Shown: one piece after another, positions 1-5,116 of the stretch
How the letters are laid out: each line of letters begins with the position of its first letter
How positions within the stretch are numbered: the stretch's first letter is position 1
Assembly (NCBI GenBank): GCA_028693885.1
Contig: JAQUUM010000102.1
Span: forward strand, 1-5,116
Direction: 5' to 3'
DNA from: Bacilli bacterium
GTDB taxonomy: Bacteria > Bacillota_I > Bacilli_A > ML615J-28 > CAG-698
DNA length: 5,116 bases
The notes under the pieces: model-generated
What the model saw: only the letters and a program-made list of their open reading frames with translations
What the model was told of the DNA's origin: nothing
The model's database searches: none
Made by a program: the position numbers and the translations under genes

Positions 1-1182
1 AGCCATTTCTAAACTATGAACAGTTTTTTCAAACTCTTCTTTATATAAATTACTCAAATCATCAATTTCTATCTTCTTAGAGTTTTTCTTATCAAAACTA
101 ACTAGACTGTTCATCACCAAAAGATAATTATGATTTAAAACTCTAAAATTTAATTGAGTTTCATAATCATTAATTATCTCATAAGTTTTTGTTAGTTCTT
201 CTTTTAAATTAGCAACTATTTGTTTTTTCTTTGGAAATTGATATTGTTTTTTACTAATTACTTCATCAAAAGATTTAAGTAAATTAGCCACTGAATATGA
301 AACATTTAATTCATCAAATCTCGCTTCAACATAATCAATAGTTTCTTTAATATTCGAAACATATAAAACCTTTTTATTATTGTAAAGCGCATTAACTGCA
401 ATATTAATTAAAGTTTCAGTCTTACCAGTACCAAGTTTACCACTTATAGCGAAACTCAAATCATTATTAGCCATTTTCAAACAAACACGTTGTTTCTTAT
501 CCAAATCACTAACTAAAAAAAAGTTTTCGTTTTCTGGATGATAATACTTATCAATTATATATTGATCATTAATTTTTGAAATATCAAATTTCTCATGATC
601 AATTTTTATATCCTTATTAGAAGTATATGCAAAAGTAATCATATTTTCTAATTTAACACTTACACCATACTTCTCAAAATTTAAAATATATTTATCTAAA
701 GCATAAATTGTATTTAAATTATCAGGATTTACGATATTTTTATCTTCTGATGCAAGCATACTTATTAAAATCTTGTTTTCAACAGGAGTAGCTATTTTTT
801 TTACATAAATATCATCTTCTTGAATATATATATTTACTGGTATTAAAATAATTGGAGCAAAAATTTCTTTTTTGTTTTTATCTATCCAATTAGCAATTCC
901 ATAAGTTATGAATATTTGTCTGTTTTTATTTTTATGATTAATATTTTCAAAATATAAAGCACTTAATAATGTATCAATATCTGAATTAGTATTAAAACGA
1001 TTTTTACTATTATATAAAATATTAACATTAACTAAATCTTCAAATTTAATTAATTCATTTCTTAAAAGAATAGATATCTTATCATATTCAATATTACCAA
1101 TCTCAATATAAAAAGCCTTAGTAAATATATCTTTAAGATGGTTATTATTATTTAAAATTGATAATCTTGACAATTCTTTCAT
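1..1182 (-). CDS. DUF4011-type superfamily 1 DNA helicase, N-terminal part (runs off window)
   Basis: An open frame of 394 codons starts at ATG 1182 and is still open at base 1, so the C-terminal part lies outside. Residues about 68-120 (LSALYFEN, then FITYGIANW and FAPIILIPV) match the DUF4011 pattern of a short beta-rich module ending in a 'lapLlLiPV' strand. It is followed by a Q-motif-like LDKKQ (227-231) and a Walker A box GKLGTGKT (248-255), then a VLYVSN strand (272-277) as in AAA_11 superfamily 1 helicases. Family members are usually well over 1000 residues, continuing into AAA_12 and often a restriction-endonuclease-like C-terminus; this cannot be seen here. The start is supported by GAGG at 1192-1195, 9 nt upstream. 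The predicted role is ATP-dependent nucleic acid unwinding, with possible phage defence or DNA processing. Helicase class is fairly sure; the biological role is inference. Codon use is extremely AT-rich, more so than the lipoprotein gene. Confidence 0.85.
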   Translation of the reverse strand, partial: MKELSRLSILNNNNHLKDIFTKAFYIEIGNIEYDKISILLRNELIKFEDLVNVNILYNSKNRFNTNSDIDTLLSALYFENINHKNKNRQIFITYGIANWIDKNKKEIFAPIILIPVNIYIQEDDIYVKKIATPVENKILISMLASEDKNIVNPDNLNTIYALDKYILNFEKYGVSVKLENMITFAYTSNKDIKIDHEKFDISKINDQYIIDKYYHPENENFFLVSDLDKKQRVCLKMANNDLSFAISGKLGTGKTETLINIAVNALYNNKKVLYVSNIKETIDYVEARFDELNVSYSVANLLKSFDEVISKKQYQFPKKKQIVANLKEELTKTYEIINDYETQLNFRVLNHNYLLVMNSLVSFDKKNSKKIEIDDLSNLYKEEFEKTVHSLEMA

Positions 1183-1191
1183 CTTTTAAAA

Positions 1192-1195
1192 CCTC
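1192..1195 (-). promoter_or_regulatory. Shine-Dalgarno site of the helicase gene
   Basis: The minus strand reads GAGG followed by 9 nt and the ATG at 1182. It is the only good site nearby and fixes the helicase start. Confidence 0.75.
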
Positions 1196-1202
1196 AAATA
1201 TT

Positions 1203-1231
1203 ATTATATCACATTATTATATTTCTTTTAA
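1203..1231 (-). promoter_or_regulatory. Predicted promoter of the helicase gene (extended -10)
   Basis: On the minus strand TGATATAAT (1211-1203) is an extended -10 with a perfect TATAAT. A weak -35 TTAAAA lies at 1231-1226 with a 17-bp spacer. A second TATAAT at 1221-1216 is an alternative. The same TGATATAAT string is used by the lipoprotein promoter. The upstream part of this promoter belongs to the 97-bp repeat. Confidence 0.55.
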
Positions 1232-1300
1232 GTAGTAGATTTAAAAAAGAATTTTTTTTAAATACTTTCTTATTAACCAATATAAAAACCCCTTCATTTT
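1204..1300. repeat. 97-bp direct repeat, left copy
   Basis: Aligned without gaps to 4033-4129, this shows 91 of 97 identical bases, with the first 48 fully identical and the six mismatches in the second half. This copy contains the helicase promoter. It ends in AAAAACCCCTTCATTTT, the first arm and part of the loop of the terminator that is complete in the right copy; here the second arm is missing and unrelated sequence follows from 1301. Both copies have the same orientation. Confidence 0.9.
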
Positions 1301-1554
1301 GTCATCCTAAACCATAAAAATCCAAACATTATCAATCGAATCGTTAAAAAGATAATTTGAAAATTTTAAAAAATCTAGAATTAGTCTAAAGCATGACATT
1401 GTTGATGTTAAATAATAACTGATATCTGCTAGAGTTGCAAAAGCGCCAACTGAGTATGAATACTTTCTTGCAAGAACGTATATCCCTTATTTTCAAGACT
1501 GATTACCAAAAGGCTTTACGCATCCACCCCGCTAGGCTAGAGGTTTTCTTATAC
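1301..1554. other. Unidentified less AT-rich stretch, possible remnant of a mobile element
   Basis: This begins exactly where the 97-bp repeat ends and reaches the lipoprotein terminator. Its right half is richer in G and C (for example CATCCACCCCGCTAGG near 1521) than the surrounding intergenic DNA. On the minus strand there is a stop-free stretch of 59 codons (1486-1307, ending in TAG) with segments such as ATLADISYYL and SNYLFND, but it has no ATG at its start, no ribosome binding site, and stops just upstream. On the plus strand about 25 codons (SARVAKAPTEYEYFLARTYI and a few more) are open between stops. This is compatible with an eroded transposase or other gene fragment, but I do not recognise a family. 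No intact gene is supported. Confidence 0.4.
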
Positions 1555-1585
1555 AAAAAAGGCCAGCAGATTACTCTGTCGACCT
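1555..1585 (-). terminator. Rho-independent terminator of the lipoprotein gene
   Basis: The minus strand reads GGTCGACAGA, loop GTAA, TCTGCTGGCC, then TTTTTT. The 10-bp stem (plus a closing A-T) contains two G-T wobbles and one A-C mismatch. It lies about 120 nt after the lipoprotein stop codon and is oriented to end that transcript before the helicase promoter. Confidence 0.8.
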
Positions 1586-1707
1586 AATTAATTTATCGCT
1601 TTTACCATTATAATGGTGCCACGCGACTAGCAGATTTGTAATGGTTCATGATGGTGCATTGTAGTTTATATTAACGCCTTGTGATATGTTCAACTTTGGC
1701 AAAAACA
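1586..1707 (-). other. Long 3' untranslated stretch of the lipoprotein gene with a 14-bp palindrome
   Basis: The 122 bases between the lipoprotein stop and its terminator hold no credible gene. A perfect 14-bp palindrome, ACCATTATAATGGT, lies at 1604-1617, and ATGGTGC occurs again near 1649-1658. The longest short reading frames are interrupted by stops. Function is unknown; it could be a decayed 3' end of an older gene. Confidence 0.45.
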
Positions 1708-3915
1708 TCAATTTTCTACATATCCCCATACTACAGGTCTACTATACGGATTCCATTCATTATCCCAACCGCTTGGTTTACTATTTGCTTGGGCGTAAAT
1801 TGTTAATTTAGTACAACCTTTAAATACATCTGCAGCCATAGTCGTGACACTTTCTGGGATAATTACACTTGTTAAATTTGAACAATTATAAAAAGCGCCA
1901 TATAAGATGTTTGTTGATCCTGTTATTATTACTGTTTTTAGTGTTACTGGAATATAATATGTATTAGAAGAAAATGAATATTTGTCATAATATTGAGTTG
2001 TACTAACGCCACCTTCATAATAACTTTGTCCGAAAATAACCCCGAATAAACTAGTTGGATTCGATAGACTCTGACCAACAAATGGCAAAGTCATTTCTAT
2101 TAAACTGCTACAGCCAAAAAATGCAGAAGAGCCTATATATTCAATGTTTTGAGGGACTATTATTTCTGTTAAACTCTTACAACCACCAAAAGCATAATCA
2201 CCTATATTGGTAACACTTTGGGGAATTTCTATACTTGCTAAACTATGACAGCCCATTAAAACTCTTTCATTTAAGACCGTGATACCTTCTGGAATTGTTA
2301 TACTTGTTAGATTAGTGCAACCATAAAAGGCTCCATATTCTAAATTTTTTGTATCTGTAATCACCACTGTTCTTAATGATGTAGGAATATAATATATACT
2401 ATACGAACTGGATGTATAATATTGTTTTGTACTGTTTCCATTTGCAAATGAAGAGGTTCCAAATATGTATCCAAATAATGCTGATGAATTACTAGCTGTC
2501 CTATTTGCACCAATAAATGGTAATACGATCGATGTTAAACTGGTACAACCAGAGAAAGCACTTTCACCTATACTTGTGACACTATTTGGAATGACTATAT
2601 TTGTTAAACTACTGCAGCCTGAAAAAGCAGATTTACCTATACTTATAATGCCTTCCGGGAGTGTTATACTTTCTAATTGTACACGCCCATAAAAAGCTTT
2701 TTCACCGATACTTGTTATACTGTTGGGAATTATTATGTTTTTTACTCTACTATACCCCATATAATCAGAAAGAGCAAATTCTCCTATGCTTGTAACGGCT
2801 TTACCTTTATATTGGTTTTGAATAATGATCTCATCAGCAATTACTCCACCCCAACCACTTACTTCATATGTGTCATCATTTTTTAATGTAAAACTGATAC
2901 CTTCAGTTGATGCTTTTTCCCATATAGCATATAGTGTATAATTTACCAAGATTCCAACTTCGTAACTTGATTCATCTAGATATCTTAGATCACCTTCAGC
3001 ATTTTCACTCCATCCTATAAACATATAACCTTCTTTTGTAAATGTATTTTTTGGAAGATTTATCGTTTCGTTTGTTTCTCCTGAAACACTACTCATCGTT
3101 CCTTCTCCACCATTTGCATCAAATGTTATAGTGCTACTATTTGATTGCCACACCGCTACAATAATCATATCATACTCAATTTCAATTGGGAATGTTATAG
3201 GACAACCCAAGTCAGTTTCCCATCCCATCAAAGTATAACCTTGTCGTCTTGTTGTATATGGTTCCTCTAAAAAATCACCCTCTTGAATATATTGAGGTTC
3301 TATTAATGAACCTCCATCAACATTAAAAGAAACCTCATAAAGTGGTAATCTTCTTATTGTTACTGTATATAGTTTTATTTCATCTCCAGTAACTAGTATA
3401 TATACAGTATTATCTCCTGGTAAAAGAGCTATTGTTTTCGAAGTAATTATGTTGGTTGCTGATATATCGCTATATAAATCCCAAGTTGATGAATAACCTA
3501 CAGTAATCTGTCCAATAAATGAATATGAACTAACTGAATTAGGCACTTCAGTATATAAAGTAGTTCCATCAATTTCAAAGCCATTAGCACTAACAATACC
3601 TAATTCATCAACATCATTTGATGACCACTTTGCATATACTGTCATATTGCTTAAAATTGGTTCATCAAAAAGAGAAGTTGCTGTAAATGGTCGATTAAAA
3701 GTATTATTGTCCCAATACCACCCTGCAAAGTAATACCCTTCTTTCGTTGGATTAGTAGGCATTACAATCGCAGAACTTCCACCTGTTGTTATCGATGAAA
3801 CCTCACTCCCACCATTACTATCAAAAAAAATTGTAAATTTTATTTGATTACACGCTACTAATAAAAAACTCATGAAAACCATTAGTACTAAAAACATTTT
3901 TTTAATTTGATGCAT
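1708..3915 (-). CDS. BspA-like leucine-rich-repeat surface lipoprotein with InlB B repeats
   Basis: A 735-residue exported protein. Residues 1-22 form a lipoprotein signal: basic MHQIKK, a hydrophobic core and lipobox LVAC with acyl-acceptor Cys22, so it should be anchored to the outer face of the membrane. Domains in order: InlB/Listeria-Bacteroides B repeat 1 (about 27-97, ending TVYAKW); cadherin-like beta-sandwich (about 107-189, ending KLYTVTIRR); B repeats 2 (192-257) and 3 (262-333, ending YTLYAIW); then BspA-type LRR_5 repeats (about 372-706) of the form IPxSVTSIGxxAFxGCxSLT, interrupted by two related non-LRR islands. The tail SGWDNEWN...VVWGY is typical of the end of such proteins. 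The start is fixed by AAGGAGG six nt upstream. It has its own promoter and terminator. Likely role is adhesion or binding of host or environmental ligands, inferred from the architecture. It is less AT-rich than the helicase and sits in an apparently inserted block. Confidence 0.93.
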   Translation of the reverse strand: MHQIKKMFLVLMVFMSFLLVACNQIKFTIFFDSNGGSEVSSITTGGSSAIVMPTNPTKEGYYFAGWYWDNNTFNRPFTATSLFDEPILSNMTVYAKWSSNDVDELGIVSANGFEIDGTTLYTEVPNSVSSYSFIGQITVGYSSTWDLYSDISATNIITSKTIALLPGDNTVYILVTGDEIKLYTVTIRRLPLYEVSFNVDGGSLIEPQYIQEGDFLEEPYTTRRQGYTLMGWETDLGCPITFPIEIEYDMIIVAVWQSNSSTITFDANGGEGTMSSVSGETNETINLPKNTFTKEGYMFIGWSENAEGDLRYLDESSYEVGILVNYTLYAIWEKASTEGISFTLKNDDTYEVSGWGGVIADEIIIQNQYKGKAVTSIGEFALSDYMGYSRVKNIIIPNSITSIGEKAFYGRVQLESITLPEGIISIGKSAFSGCSSLTNIVIPNSVTSIGESAFSGCTSLTSIVLPFIGANRTASNSSALFGYIFGTSSFANGNSTKQYYTSSSYSIYYIPTSLRTVVITDTKNLEYGAFYGCTNLTSITIPEGITVLNERVLMGCHSLASIEIPQSVTNIGDYAFGGCKSLTEIIVPQNIEYIGSSAFFGCSSLIEMTLPFVGQSLSNPTSLFGVIFGQSYYEGGVSTTQYYDKYSFSSNTYYIPVTLKTVIITGSTNILYGAFYNCSNLTSVIIPESVTTMAADVFKGCTKLTIYAQANSKPSGWDNEWNPYSRPVVWGYVEN
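1921..2088 (-). repeat. Second non-LRR island within the LRR domain (residues 610-665)
   Basis: Shares the frame LPFxG...LFGxIFG...G..ST.QYY...S...YYIPxxLxTVxIT with residues 465-520, exactly 145 residues earlier. The similarity continues past the island through LxYGAFYxCxNLTSxxIPE, so the duplicated unit includes both island and LRR sequence. This is protein-level similarity; the DNA has diverged. Confidence 0.85.
2356..2523 (-). repeat. First non-LRR island within the LRR domain (residues 465-520)
   Basis: Partner of the island at residues 610-665. It begins LPFIGAN and ends YYIPTSLRTVVIT, and breaks the regular 23-residue LRR_5 rhythm. Such LPFxG...YYIP insertions recur in Firmicutes BspA-like proteins as far as I recall. 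Confidence 0.85.
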
Positions 3916-3921
3916 TATTAG

Positions 3922-3928
3922 CCTCCTT
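3922..3928 (-). promoter_or_regulatory. Shine-Dalgarno site of the lipoprotein gene
   Basis: The minus strand reads AAGGAGG, then six bases, then ATG at 3915. It is a near-perfect site and selects this start over later in-frame ATG codons within the signal peptide. Confidence 0.85.
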
Positions 3929-3947
3929 ATATTCTTAAATCTAAATT

Positions 3948-3976
3948 ATTATATCATATATATAGTTAAAATACAA
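3948..3976 (-). promoter_or_regulatory. Predicted promoter of the lipoprotein gene
   Basis: The minus strand has -35 TTGTAT (3976-3971), a 17-bp spacer, and extended -10 TGATATAAT (3956-3948). The -10 matches the helicase promoter exactly. The 50-bp palindrome ends 6 bp upstream of the -35, so it could affect this promoter. Confidence 0.7.
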
Positions 3977-3982
3977 ACGTTT

Positions 3983-4032
3983 CCTGGCTTTTGCAGTTGT
4001 TATGCTATGTCATAACAACTGCAAAAGCCAGG
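3983..4032. repeat. Perfect 50-bp inverted repeat (22-bp arms, 6-base loop)
   Basis: Arms 3983-4004 (starting CCTGGCTTTTGCAG) and 4011-4032 (ending CTGCAAAAGCCAGG) are perfectly complementary around the loop CTATGT. The right arm ends at the base before the 97-bp repeat copy begins. Neither side has a T-tract, so it is not an ordinary terminator. It could be the end of an inserted element, a minimal palindromic element, a recombination site, or a regulator site. No second copy exists in the window. Confidence 0.93.
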
Positions 4033-4129
4033 TTATATCACATTATTATATTTCTTTTAAGTAGTAGATTTAAAAAAGAAATTTTTTTTGATATTTTCTT
4101 ATTAAATAATATAAAAACCCCTTCATTTT
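4033..4129. repeat. 97-bp direct repeat, right copy
   Basis: Partner of 1204-1300 (91 of 97 identical). It runs from the edge of the palindrome into the loop of the microprotein terminator. Its -35 region equals that of the helicase promoter, and its -10 reads TATAAC (4037-4032) rather than TATAAT, because the last base is the first base of the palindrome. Confidence 0.9.
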
Positions 4130-4144
4130 ATAAAAGGGGTTTTT
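4113..4144 (-). terminator. Strong rho-independent terminator after the microprotein gene
   Basis: The minus strand reads AAAAACCCCTT, a 10-base loop, then AAGGGGTTTTT: a perfect 11-bp stem with the U-tract in its 3' arm. It starts 15 bases after the microprotein stop codon. The symmetry means it could work on both strands. Confidence 0.9.
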
Positions 4145-4159
4145 ATCCTTAATCCAATT

Positions 4160-4237
4160 TTACTTTTTCTTTGCTGGAGCTGGAGCAGCTTTTTTTGCTG
4201 GAGCAGCTTTCACTTCTTTTTTAACTTCTTTTGCCAT
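4160..4237 (-). CDS. 25-residue Lys/Ala/Pro-rich basic microprotein, unknown function
   Basis: A frame of 25 codons plus TAA: nine Lys, eight Ala, three Pro, two Glu, two Val and the initiator Met, net charge about +7. It begins MAKEVKKEVK and contains KAAPA twice. Although tiny, it has all the signs of a real gene: promoter TTGACA-17-TAAAAT about 60 nt upstream, AAAGGAGG 10 nt before the ATG, and a perfect 11-bp terminator 15 nt after the stop. The composition resembles the basic Ala/Lys/Pro tails of histone H1-like and some HU proteins, so binding to nucleic acid or ribosomes is possible. That is inference from composition alone, and low-complexity sequence gives no family evidence. It could also be the coding part of a dual-function small RNA. 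I do not recognise the gene. Confidence 0.75.
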   Translation of the reverse strand: MAKEVKKEVKAAPAKKAAPAPAKKK

Positions 4238-4247
4238 TTTTAAAGAT

Positions 4248-4255
4248 CCTCCTTT
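4248..4255 (-). promoter_or_regulatory. Shine-Dalgarno site of the microprotein gene
   Basis: AAAGGAGG on the minus strand, 10 nt upstream of ATG 4237. Such a strong site ahead of a 25-codon frame is a main argument that the peptide is translated. Confidence 0.85.
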
Positions 4256-4304
4256 CTTATAAAATTTTAAAACAAAATCTTTAAAAATAACTATATACAC
4301 TTGC

Positions 4305-4333
4305 ATTTTAAATCTTTGATTTTAAGTTGTCAA
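4305..4333 (-). promoter_or_regulatory. Strong predicted promoter of the microprotein gene
   Basis: The minus strand has consensus -35 TTGACA (4333-4328), a 17-bp spacer, and -10 TAAAAT (4310-4305). This is the best promoter in the window. The transcript would start near 4298 and end near 4113, giving an RNA of about 185 nt with a leader of about 60 nt. Confidence 0.75.
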
Positions 4334-4450
4334 TACCATAAAAAATATTTTTTTTCGTGTTTTGAAGGCATTTTTTATCATTTCTTTCTTTTTTTAATTT
4401 TTATGCGCGTTTTTTGATATTTTTAACTTTTTACTGATTTTTAAACAAAT

Positions 4451-4489
4451 AAAAAGCCTATATTTATAAATAAATATAGACTACTTTTT
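4451..4489 (-). terminator. Predicted terminator of the degV gene
   Basis: The minus strand forms AAAAAG, a small bulge, CTATATTTA, a four-base loop, TAAATATAG, then CTTTTT. A 9-bp AT-rich core plus a 6-bp A/T arm precedes the U-tract. It lies about 45 nt after the degV stop. It is weaker than the other terminators because the stem is mostly A-T. Confidence 0.65.
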
Positions 4490-4533
4490 CTTCATCTAAA
4501 TATTTTTAAATTCTAAAAATATCAAGTAATTGA

Positions 4534-5116
4534 TTATAGATTTTCATATTTTTTAACAAAACCTACTCCTATTGCAAAAGGCCCTGTATGAGTTGATATA
4601 GTCGCACCTATTTGAAAATTATCAACAGTAAATTTATCATAAAAACCTTTCATTGTTTCAATTAAATGGCTTTCTAAAAATGTTCTTTCAACTTTTTTGT
4701 AAGCTGCTCCTAAAGTAAATCTAAAATCACCAACAGCCTCTCCTAGTCTAATAAAATGATTTTTGATTGTATCTACAACTTTTAATAAAGCTCTTTTTTG
4801 ACCTAACGCTGTTCCGTGCGATGAAATAGCACCATTTTCTAAAACAATAATCGGCTGCATTTTTAATGTATTTCCAATTAATGCTTTTAAAGCACCAATT
4901 CTTCCACCATGCCTTAGGTAATCCAAATTACCAACTGTGAAAATAATTCTAGCTGTTGGTAACATTTTTTCAATCTTTTCTAAAATTAGATCAAAACTCA
5001 AACCATCTTTTACCATGCGAGCTGTTTCTAAAACCACTAATCCTTGAGCCCCAGTATTAACAGTCGAATCAATAACACTAATTTTAGCTTCTGGATATTC
5101 TTCTAAAAACATATCT
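4534..5116 (-). CDS. DegV family fatty-acid-binding protein, C-terminal part (start outside window)
   Basis: The frame is open from the right edge to TAA at 4536-4534, giving about 193 residues of a family normally near 280, so roughly the first third is missing. Family signatures are clear: VIDSTVNTGAQGLVV near the start; then a helical stretch and IIFTVGNLDYLRHGGRIG, the DegV 'L.YL..GGRI' motif; MQPIIVLENGAI; and the C-terminal THTGPFAIGVGF that helps bind the ligand head group. DegV proteins hold a fatty acid in an EDD fold. In Firmicutes the FakB members present it to the kinase FakA for phosphorylation and entry into phospholipid synthesis. Whether this copy is a FakB partner cannot be told from the fragment. 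It is cytoplasmic, with no signal or membrane segment in the visible part. The ATG at 5112 is internal, not the start, since the frame continues upstream (Asp codon at 5115-5113). Confidence 0.93.
   Translation of the reverse strand, partial: DMFLEEYPEAKISVIDSTVNTGAQGLVVLETARMVKDGLSFDLILEKIEKMLPTARIIFTVGNLDYLRHGGRIGALKALIGNTLKMQPIIVLENGAISSHGTALGQKRALLKVVDTIKNHFIRLGEAVGDFRFTLGAAYKKVERTFLESHLIETMKGFYDKFTVDNFQIGATISTHTGPFAIGVGFVKKYENL

Larger units (their letters stand above)
4238..4450. other. AT-rich intergenic leader and spacer between microprotein and degV
   Basis: Besides the microprotein promoter and ribosome binding site, this stretch holds long A and T runs (for example around 4341-4352 and 4381-4400) and no credible gene. 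The runs upstream of the -35 could act as an UP-like A-tract element for the strong promoter, which is an inference. Confidence 0.5.

Noticed and set aside
1307..1486. Minus-strand stop-free stretch of 59 codons as an intact gene
   Set aside because: It has no start codon near its beginning and no ribosome binding site, and stops lie immediately upstream. It is kept only as part of an unidentified stretch.
1708..1710. TGA read as tryptophan (Mycoplasma code), extending the lipoprotein
   Set aside because: The protein ends with the usual VVWGY-type tail just before TGA. The tryptophan codons checked in the lipoprotein and helicase are TGG, and no gene here has an internal TGA.
2465..2692. Plus-strand open frame of 75 codons
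   Set aside because: It lies wholly antisense to the LRR region of the lipoprotein gene, has repetitive LRR-shadow sequence (VKLLQPEKA repeats) and no ribosome binding site.
2677..2886. Plus-strand open frame of 69 codons
   Set aside because: Also antisense within the lipoprotein gene, with no family resemblance and no translation signals.
3983..4032. Palindrome as a rho-independent terminator
   Set aside because: Neither strand has a U-tract after the hairpin, and no gene ends next to it; the microprotein already has a strong terminator at 4113-4144.
1204..4129. 97-bp repeat as an ordinary transposition target-site duplication or CRISPR repeat
   Set aside because: It is far too long for a target duplication, carries six mismatches, and has only two copies 2.8 kb apart with a gene between them; no spacer array exists.
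4322..4381. Minus-strand 19-codon frame beginning MIKNAFK
   Set aside because: It overlaps the -35 of the microprotein promoter, has no Shine-Dalgarno site, and looks like chance in A-rich DNA.

Overview
The window reads as chromosomal DNA from a very AT-rich, low-GC Gram-positive bacterium, most likely an Acholeplasma- or Izemoplasma-like member of the Mollicutes or a close Firmicutes relative. Reasons: intergenic DNA is almost pure A/T, Shine-Dalgarno sites are strong (AAGGAGG), and there are a Gram-positive-type lipoprotein and a DegV protein. Every tryptophan codon checked is TGG and the lipoprotein gene ends in TGA, so TGA is a stop. This argues for the standard bacterial code and against Mycoplasma or Spiroplasma. 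The taxonomic guess is inference from style only.

All genes lie on the minus strand, so transcription runs from high to low coordinates. From 5116 down: (1) the C-terminal two thirds of a DegV-family fatty-acid-binding protein (4534 to window edge) with its own terminator (about 4451-4489); (2) a 25-codon Lys/Ala/Pro-rich microprotein gene (4160-4237) with a near-consensus promoter, strong ribosome binding site and strong terminator (4113-4144); (3) a 735-residue surface lipoprotein (1708-3915) with InlB-type B repeats, a cadherin-like domain and BspA-type leucine-rich repeats, with its own promoter (3948-3976) and terminator (1555-1585); (4) the N-terminal 394 residues of a DUF4011-type superfamily 1 helicase (1-1182), running off the left edge.

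The main structural observation is that the lipoprotein gene looks inserted into an older intergenic region. A 97-bp sequence occurs at 1204-1300 and again at 4033-4129 (91 of 97 positions identical). The right copy keeps the complete terminator of the microprotein gene. The left copy has only half of that terminator but carries the helicase promoter. The ancestral order was therefore probably microprotein, terminator, helicase promoter, helicase. The 2.7-kb block 1301-4032 now separates them. Its right edge coincides exactly with a perfect 50-bp palindrome (3983-4032), and its left part (1301-1554) is an unidentified, less AT-rich stretch that may be a decayed element.

Apart from the shared orientation I see no operon: each complete gene has its own promoter and terminator. 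The lipoprotein is a likely variable cell-surface adhesin, the helicase may be a defence-type nuclease-helicase, and DegV is lipid housekeeping. I do not see a clearly new multi-gene system. The best candidates for something undescribed are the microprotein and the repeat/palindrome-bounded lipoprotein cassette.
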